From positions 3,681,082 to 3,745,081 of the forward strand of contig NC_089319.1 of NCBI RefSeq assembly GCF_036669915.1: DNA of 64,000 nt, written 5' to 3'. This DNA comes from Pocillopora verrucosa (taxonomy: Eukaryota; Cnidaria; Anthozoa; Scleractinia; Pocilloporidae). The notes beneath the pieces are model-generated. The model saw nothing but the letters and a program-made list of their open reading frames with translations, ran no database searches and was not told where the DNA came from. The position numbers were made by a program, and so were the translations under genes. Positions 57,414 to 64,000 of the stretch are shown in pieces. The first letter of the stretch is position 1, and each line of letters begins with the position of its first letter.

Positions 57414-60400
57414 TACAGTATTTGTAGAGCGCTAATTCCCAATGGTCCAAAAGCGCTTTACATAATAAAAATAACAAAATCCTAAACCTACAAAACTACA
57501 TTGTCATTCTATAAAAATTCCCAATGGTCCAAAAGCGCTTTACACAATAAAAATAAGAACAAAATCCTAAACCTACAAAACTACAAAACTACATTGTCAT
57601 CCTATAAAAACATCATCATTCTATACAACTTCATAACCAATTTTAAAAATCCACATCTTGAGCTTAGATTAAAAGAAGAAAGGGAATTACAAGATCTAAG
57701 TTCGAATGGAAGTGCATTCCAAACAGAAGGTGCAGCAATAGTAAAAGACCGGCCACCATAAGTTTTAAGATTAAATTTAGATGTAGAAAGTAAAAATTGA
57801 TTGGAGGATCTAAGAAGTCTACCAGGCTACCAGGTGTATAAGGCTTGATGAGATCAGTGATATAGCTTGGTGCAGCACCATGAAGCGCCTTAAATGTAAT
57901 TACTGCAATTTTGAAAGTTATTCTTTGTTTAATTGGTAGCCAATGAAGTTGAATAAGCAACGGCGTAACATGCTCATATCTACTAGTAAGGTGAATAAGC
58001 CTAGCAGCACTATTTAGGACACTTTGTAAACGTTTCAAGATACATTTAGGCTGACCGTAGAGCAGTGAGTTACAATAGTCGATCCTTGCAGTAACAAAGG
58101 CATGAATTAGAGTTTTACATGTATCGTAAGAAAGAAACTTGCGAATCTTAAAAATATTGCGTAAATGAAAAAACGAAGACTTGCAAACAGCAGTAACGTG
58201 CAGCAATATCGATAGAGAGTTATTAAAAATAACTCCAATATTTTTAGCAGTAGTTGAACATTCAACAGTGTCAGAGGCAATCACCAGGTTTGTTAACGCC
58301 GGACGTGGGCGATAGGAGGATGAAAAAACTATAATTTCAGTCTTCCCACTGTTCAGCTTCAGCTTGTTATTTAACATCCAAAGGTCAATATCTTTAACAC
58401 AATCTTCAAGAGCAGATGTACATGTTGACATATCCTCAGGCGATGACGTTTCAAAAGATAAATATAGCTGTGTATCATCAGCATAAAAGTGATAAGATAG
58501 ACCATGAGATCTTGCAATATCACCTAAAGGGGAAGTGTACAAAGAATACAACAAGGGGCCCAAAACGGAACCCTGAGGTACACCATAAGGTAAGGCATGC
58601 ACACCAGAAGAGACATCTTGGATTCTGACATACTGAGTGCGATCAGATAGATATGAACGAAACCAGTCCAGTGCCTGGTCACAAATGCCAAAACGGGTAG
58701 ATAGTCTAGCAAGGAGAAGAGAATGATCAAATGTATCAAAAGCAGCAGAAAGGTCCAGTAGAACCAAAACAACAGATTTTTGATTGTCAATGGACATAGC
58801 TATATATGTCATTGTAGACTCTGAGAAGAGCCGTTTCGGTGCTATGGTGAGCACGGTAGGCAGACTGAAAGACTTCACACAGGCCATTGTTGTCAATGTC
58901 AATGTCATACCTAGGTATGAGACAGTCACCTATGGCAAGCACTCTATTAGATATTTAGGGCCTAGGCTATGGACAAAACTACCCAAGAGTATCAGGGACG
59001 TCACAACCCTAACGTCGTTTAAAAGCAAGATACGCCAACTCAATATAAGTGAACTTTTAGATGATGGCTGCGCAGGCTGTAGCCTTTGTTCATTTTGACT
59101 TCTGTGTATTTTTACTATAAATCTCTTAATGAGTTAACTATAGATATTTTACCTACTACTGTATATAGTTTTTTTTTTAGTTTGTATATTCTCCCCTAAT
59201 TGGTGTCCCCAAATTAGTAAGGGATTTTTTCCCTGGCTAGACGGTTTTTGACACTTTAATAAAGTTTCTATCTATCTAATGTAGTCAACAAGCTGCAAAG
59301 CCACTACTTTCTCAATGACTTTGGACAAGAAGGTGAGGTTAGAGATCGGTCGAAAGTTCTTAAATTCTTGATAATCAAGACTCGGCTTTTTCAACAAAGG
59401 ACGAATTACAGCTCGTTTAAGTTCAGTGGGCATGACAGAGGTCTCCAAAGACAGCTTAACAATTTTCCAGATCACAGGGCAAAGGAGATCAAGACAACCA
59501 AGGAGTATTCTAGAGGGGACAGGGTCAAGTTCACAAGACTTTGATGCCAAAGGGTGCACAATCTGAAGTAAGGTCGAATATGAAGGACAGCTCAAACGAT
59601 GGAGTCTAGTTGTTGCTACTGTGGCTTCATTAAATAAATAAGTTCCCTGCATAGGGTTCGATTCCAGTTCATGTCGAATAGTAATAATCTTCTCACCAAA
59701 AAAGCCAATGAATCTATTTGCAAGATCCGCCACGGAAGAGCAAGATGGATACTGCGGTGCAGGACTCCGATGTAACAACTTACCGACAATGCCAAACAGT
59801 TTCCTCTGATTAAGGCAATTATCATCAATAAGTTTGCTGTAATATTGTGAGCGGACAGAGAGTAATAGCTCATTGACAATACGATTTTGTTCAATAAGAC
59901 GCAGACGATCTTCGGGCAATCTAGTCCTACGCCATCTCCTTTCCAGTCGGCGACGAACTCTTCTCTCCAGTTTAATCTCCTCACTAAACCATGGAGCAGC
60001 GGGACGAATGGTAACCATGTGCGATTTTAATGGCGCATGCTTATCCAAAACACTAGATAACTCCGAATTATACAAGTGAAGCAGCGTAAGTAAATCATTG
60101 GATGATTCAGACAAAAGAGGAGACATTGCAACATCTTGTCGAAAATGCTCCAAGCTGATGGCTTTTAATTTCCGACCACAAATACGCTTTCTTTCCCAAT
60201 TAGGCTTAACAAAACGAAGATCAGCACAAACAGTGTAATGATCCGATATCTCTGTGGAATTATCAACTGAAATAGCATTTAAAATATATTCAGCATCACG
60301 AGTGATGACCAGATCCAAAGTATGTCCAGCTCTGTGGGTGCAACTACGAACATGTTGTTGTAGATCAAATGACTCCAATAAGCTCAGGAAATAAGCCGCC

Positions 60401-60830
60401 GCAGTATTAGTTGTATCATCAACATGAAAATTAAAATCACCAGCGATTACAAGTGAACCAGTTTAAGTGATATAGGATTCTAACAGCGACGAAAATTCAT
60501 TCATAAAAAGCTCAGTTGAAAGATTGTTTCCAGATGAGGGTGGAGGACGATAGACAATAAGGATGGAAACAGATTGCGAAAAAATCTTAACTTCACTTTC
60601 GATGGCTTCAAAGGAAATGAAGGTGTCCAGATAGACCTTTGATGTCTGCTTAACTGGCAACGAACTTTTGAAAAGCAATCCGACGCCACCACCTCTTCCA
60701 TCACGAGCAGAGTGTAAAAAGCGATAGCCATTTGGGATAAGACTTCCGATTACTAAATTATCATAATCCCATATATCTTTTAATGCTTTGATAAACAATG
60801 AAGGCATCAGTGGCATCTGAGAGGCACCAA
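57378..60830 (-). mobile_element. Decayed L2-like LINE
   Basis: (TAA)n tail at 57378-57411, then a 3' UTR with AGCGCT pairs (57428-57433, 57452-57457) like the LINE at 37.6 kb, and a tandemly repeated UTR segment (about 57433-57500 and 57519-57600). Reverse transcriptase pieces at 57664-58800 (LLDLSAAFDTFDHS, GVPQGSVLGPLLY, YHFYADDTQLYLSF) and 59280-60378 (NFRPISNLTFLSKVIEK). Endonuclease piece at 60463-60816 (GGGVGLLF, YRPPPSSG). Frameshifts near 58.80 and 60.46 kb and a nested insertion break the ORF. Confidence 0.85.
58914..59273 (+). mobile_element. Nested 5'-truncated LINE tail
   Basis: Plus-strand ORF end (GKHSIRYLGPRLWTKLP, LTSFKSKIRQLNISELLDDG) with stop near 59098, a 3' UTR with AATAAAG and a short CTAT repeat tail. 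It interrupts the minus-strand LINE; AATGT on both sides fits a 5-bp target duplication. Confidence 0.7.
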
Positions 60831-61214
60831 GAAGAATTTAAATTTACGTTTTGTAACGTGCTGCGTGACGAAAAAAAGGGTATCATGATTTCCGGTTGTC
60901 AAAAATGTCAATCAAATTTGGCGCGAGCTTGGTTTTCGCTCTCTAGGCCCGGGTCGCACTAGGTAAGTTTTGATCAATAATCCGTCAAAAAAAGGTTGTA
61001 GTCTGTCATCACAACGCGTTTCCTTATGCGACCGGTGTTCCACAAATTTCTACGGAAAGTCCGAAGAAACTTCAAAGACACCGAAGTGTATGGGAGGGCC
61101 AGGTAGATTTTGAAAAAATCGAAAAAAACAAGACACCGTTAGATATGACCTGCAGTTAAACAACTCAATCGGCGGGAATTTTAATGTTCATCCGCTAACT
61201 TTCTCCTTTTTATT
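60831..61214. other. Possible promoter/5' UTR of the Myb/SANT-like gene
   Basis: Higher GC than its surroundings near 60920-61080. No element can be assigned with confidence. Confidence 0.3.
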
Positions 61215-61568
61215 ATGCGCCGGGATCATTCCCAAGCTAAAAATTTGCGTCATTTCCAACCTAAATCGGCTGGACCGATCTTAGATCACGCGCGACCCAA
61301 CGGAATTTTGCTTAATCGGTCCGATAGTCCGGCAAGTGTGATAAGTGAGAGCGATAGCCCGAACAGCTCCGGGTCAGTCGAAGGTTTGGCAGAAAACGAC
61401 AAAAAACAATACGATAAATGGCCGCAAGAAGAGCAAAGGGCTCTAGTAGGCCTATGGGCAGAACGTCCTGAGCTACTAGAGAGCAAAGACGCACGAAAAA
61501 TGTGGGAAGAAATTGCGCGTGAGTTAAATCGCAAGTTTGGAACCAAGCGCACAGGCGATAAATGTTAA
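61215..61568 (+). CDS. Myb/SANT-like DNA-binding protein, short or truncated
   Basis: 117 codons. Basic N-terminus, Ser-rich stretch (SPASVISESDSPNSSGSVEG), then a Myb/SANT (trihelix-like) module: YDKWPQEEQRALVGLWAERP, MWEEIARELNRKFG, TKRTGDKC. In such modules K-x-K-Y-L usually follows DKC; here the frame stops at once. Another frame stays open from 61563 (MLKEDDEEWCTYKAQHEF), so a one- or two-base error, an unseen intron or a pseudogene are all possible. Related modules occur in host regulators and in PIF/Harbinger partner proteins. Confidence 0.6.
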   Translation: MRRDHSQAKNLRHFQPKSAGPILDHARPNGILLNRSDSPASVISESDSPNSSGSVEGLAENDKKQYDKWPQEEQRALVGLWAERPELLESKDARKMWEEIARELNRKFGTKRTGDKC

Positions 61569-62001
61569 AAGAAGATGACGAGGAATGGTGCACGTATAAG
61601 GCGCAACACGAATTCTACGTAAATGCCGTCGTCTTCTTAAAAAAGCGACATTCACGATATGCATGTAATCATTTATTCATCTCTAATACAGCGTGAAAAA
61701 GGCAAACATTTGCTACTGTTGCATGTCGATAATTTGTAGAAGTAGAATGGCAAATGCAAAGCAAAATGCCTGATTTGGGTTCATGTTTATTACCGCATAA
61801 AACGCGTCAGAAATGAAATCTGATCAACTGTGTTTATTTTGACCTATTCTTGTATTTCGGTAGTGTGACCCAAAAATTGTGACATTTTTCGGCACTTCCG
61901 GTTGCGGTTTCAACTTTTCGAAAATTTTTTGGCTGCCTAATTTTTGGTTTGGGCTATAATGCGACCTAAGCCCTAGTTTGCCTTTTCCGGAAGATTTTGC
62001 C

Positions 62002-63938
62002 ATGGATGAAGACCAAAAGCCAACAACGTTAAGAGATTTAGAAATCGACTTTTTGAAAGAACAGCTCAATGGCTTTTCTGTTGAAGGCGACTTAAGTTTT
62101 GGATATTTCAAGGGAAACAGAGCAGAGATGGATGATCTGTTAGTTTCATTTCAGGTGTTGAACTCCACGTGTTGTTATGTACTTACAGAAAGCCATTCAA
62201 AAGAGCAAAACCACAACAGATTTTCTCAAACAGGTATATAATCTCTCATTGTTTTAAAGTGCACGGATACCGGTTTCCTAACTGATTCTCCTAATTCAGT
62301 GATAATTTAAGTGCCGCTCTCGCTAAGAGCGGTCCTCTCGACTTCCCGTCGGGAAAAAGTTTTCTTTTATTTTTTTGCCCATGAATAGGCCTAGGGTTTA
62401 GGATAAATGTTTCAAAAACAGTTTAGTTGGTCTCCAATTCTCTTTTTTTGCATCGCCAGAAGCCAAAAGTGTAAATTTCAAAGATTTTGTCCAGCGCGCA
62501 GCGACTGCAACAATGTAGCTCACGGAATTCTATCTTGCTACAAGTTACAAGATGTCTTCAGTTAGTTCACAGACAAAATATGGAAACTTCAGCTGAAATA
62601 ATTTTCATACCAGCGTGATCAGAGGAGACCCTTCTCTTCGACCTTAATTTGCATATCAAAACCTCATTAATTTGTACGAAAGAATTCTCAAGATGCAGGC
62701 GTTAATCGGCCTGAAAATATATCAGTGCATAGTTTATACACCAATGAGGTTACGGATTGCCTCAAACCCGCGGGTATATCTCTAGCTTCCATCCACCAAC
62801 ATCGTAAAAACAACGCAAATCTATGTGTTTGCTCAATTGCGCACACGTCAAAGATCATTTGCATGATTCTGAAAATTGACCAAAATCTCCTTTTGACCGT
62901 TCAAACTTCGTTCATTTATCTTCTACGTTGAGGATGCCGAGTTGTCCTGAAACGTTGCGTAAACGTGATCGGTCGTAACGCTTGCGCGCTTGCGTGACTT
63001 ACAAAGTAGACAAAGGTGATCGGAAGACGCCTTCTCGATAATTTACGTTGAAATATCAGGTCATGAAATACGCACAGTGTGGAGGAGATCAAAATTAAAG
63101 AATGAAATTTGGCACTCTGGCTTAAAAGGACACAAAAACAAGGTCAAATAGGTTACAGTGTTTATATTTACAAAACAACACGCACACACTCTGAAACGAT
63201 TCTTGCAGTTTCTCCCGAGACCCGATGAACTAGCCCTCCTTCCTGCAAATTTGTTTCCGTCATGAATGATGTTACGCTCTTATGGACCACGACAGTCTTG
63301 AGCGAAAAAACTCAACATTTCCCTGCGACCATCAAAATCAGTTGGACAAACTCAGCTTGATGTATTGCGTGACGTGGTTGTGTAAACTTTTCTCTTTGTC
63401 TTACGACCTGTTTCGCTGGTTCTACAAGTTGGAACCAAAATTAGTTAGTTAAGCAACCCTATTCATGGGCAAAAAATAAAAGAAAACTTTTTTCCGACGG
63501 GAAGTCGAGAGGACCGCCCTTAGAGAGAGCGGCACTTAATAGAGAAGAATCGCTGTCTCTCAGAGTTTATGGTAAATTTCTTCGAAGGCAGTCTTACGCG
63601 ATTTGCAAGATGCTACGTCTTAACTTGCCTATATCTGTATATTATTTCATTTCAGTTTCTTTGTGTTTGTTGTTATTGCTGTTGTTATTAATTTTTATCG
63701 ATTTATCTCTACCTAAATGGTCTATTTGGTTTAGAAGCAGCCAACAGTGGCTTTGGTTGAAAGGTTTGGGTCAAAGGTCTGGTTCTTATTGCCACTTTTG
63801 CACGTAAACCGGAAATAAGACATGTTGCTTAACAACTCTATCTGATTTCATTTGACAGCAACTCCCGTACTTGAAAAACAACCGCGGAAATGTCCCCATA
63901 CAGTTGTTTGGCCATCCCTTTTCAATCTCTGGCAGTGA
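62002..63938 (+). CDS. Unrecognised two-exon gene candidate
   Basis: Exon 1: 62002-62233, ATG in good context (TTGCCATGG), donor ACAG/GTATAT, 77 codons plus 1 nt. It is acidic with LRDLEIDFLKEQL and DDLLVSFQV. Exon 2: 63859-63938 after TTTGACAG, phase matching, reads KCPHTVVWPSLFNLW to TGA. That gives 103 residues. The intron contains a DNA transposon (62310-63536). A different frame of exon 2 stays open to a donor at 63970, so the 3' end is uncertain. I do not recognise the protein. Confidence 0.35.
62310..63536. mobile_element. Non-autonomous DNA transposon with ~80-bp TIRs
   Basis: Left end AGTGCCGCTCTCGCTAAGAG and right end are inverted repeats over about 80 bp (to 62388; from 63457). 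TA dinucleotides flank both ends (62308-62309, 63537-63538), fitting a TA target duplication (Tc1/mariner-type) or part of a TWA site. The left arm has its own small hairpin (CCGCTCT/AGAGCGG). There is no transposase in the 1.2-kb interior. Confidence 0.8.
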
Positions 63939-64000
63939 AGCTCGACATTGTATACATGGATCTTCAAAGGTTGGTTACAATTACAGTAAATGAATTAACA

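Overview
The window looks like nuclear DNA of a cnidarian, most probably a stony coral. Evidence: AT-rich sequence with small exons and GT-AG introns; a secreted or anchored PAN-EGF-ILEI/FAM3-fibrinogen-like gene in tandem copies; NLR-type NACHT-LRR genes with a glycosyltransferase front end; Jockey-superfamily (CR1/L2-like) LINEs carrying N-terminal NPGP (2A-like) motifs; a Penelope-like fragment; and TAGGG-type interstitial repeats. The species cannot be named from sequence alone.

1-22 kb: a plus-strand tandem cluster. Two intact paralogues (2991-8211 and 14323-19570) have eight exons each and a frame that closes to 527 codons plus stop. They lie in duplicated blocks (about 1986-10075 and 13177-21863). 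A decayed copy lies upstream (99-1593). A rearranged, partly inverted relic lies between them (about 10.08-11.74 kb). Both relics lack the ILEI exons. A repeat of about 395 bp sits in opposite orientations before each intact block.

22-25.7 kb: a 21-bp minisatellite, an NLR-type LRR relic (minus) and a Penelope-like fragment with a hammerhead-ribozyme-like core.

25.7-29.8 kb: a minus-strand gene or pseudogene encoding a GT-B (GT4-like) glycosyltransferase exon broken by one in-frame TGA, a TRADD-N-like exon and lysine/glutamate-rich linker exons.

30-42 kb: a foldback element, then a partial plus-strand BTAF1 copy with HEAT and Snf2 exons. It lacks much of the gene, and a full-length L2-like LINE (37564-41406) is inserted at the start of its last exon.

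42.6-56.8 kb: a TAGGGC array, then a minus-strand gene read from 56759 to 43043: glycosyltransferase exon, seven small phase-1 linker exons, and a NACHT-LRR exon. If a 3.8-kb LINE (51885-55704, 9-bp target duplication) is left out, all nine exons join in frame to 1399 codons plus stop. This is the most interesting system in the window: a glycosyltransferase fused to an NLR and interrupted by a young LINE.

57-64 kb: a decayed L2-like LINE with another LINE tail nested in it, a Myb/SANT-like ORF, an unrecognised two-exon gene candidate, and a 1.2-kb DNA transposon with long terminal inverted repeats in that candidate's intron.
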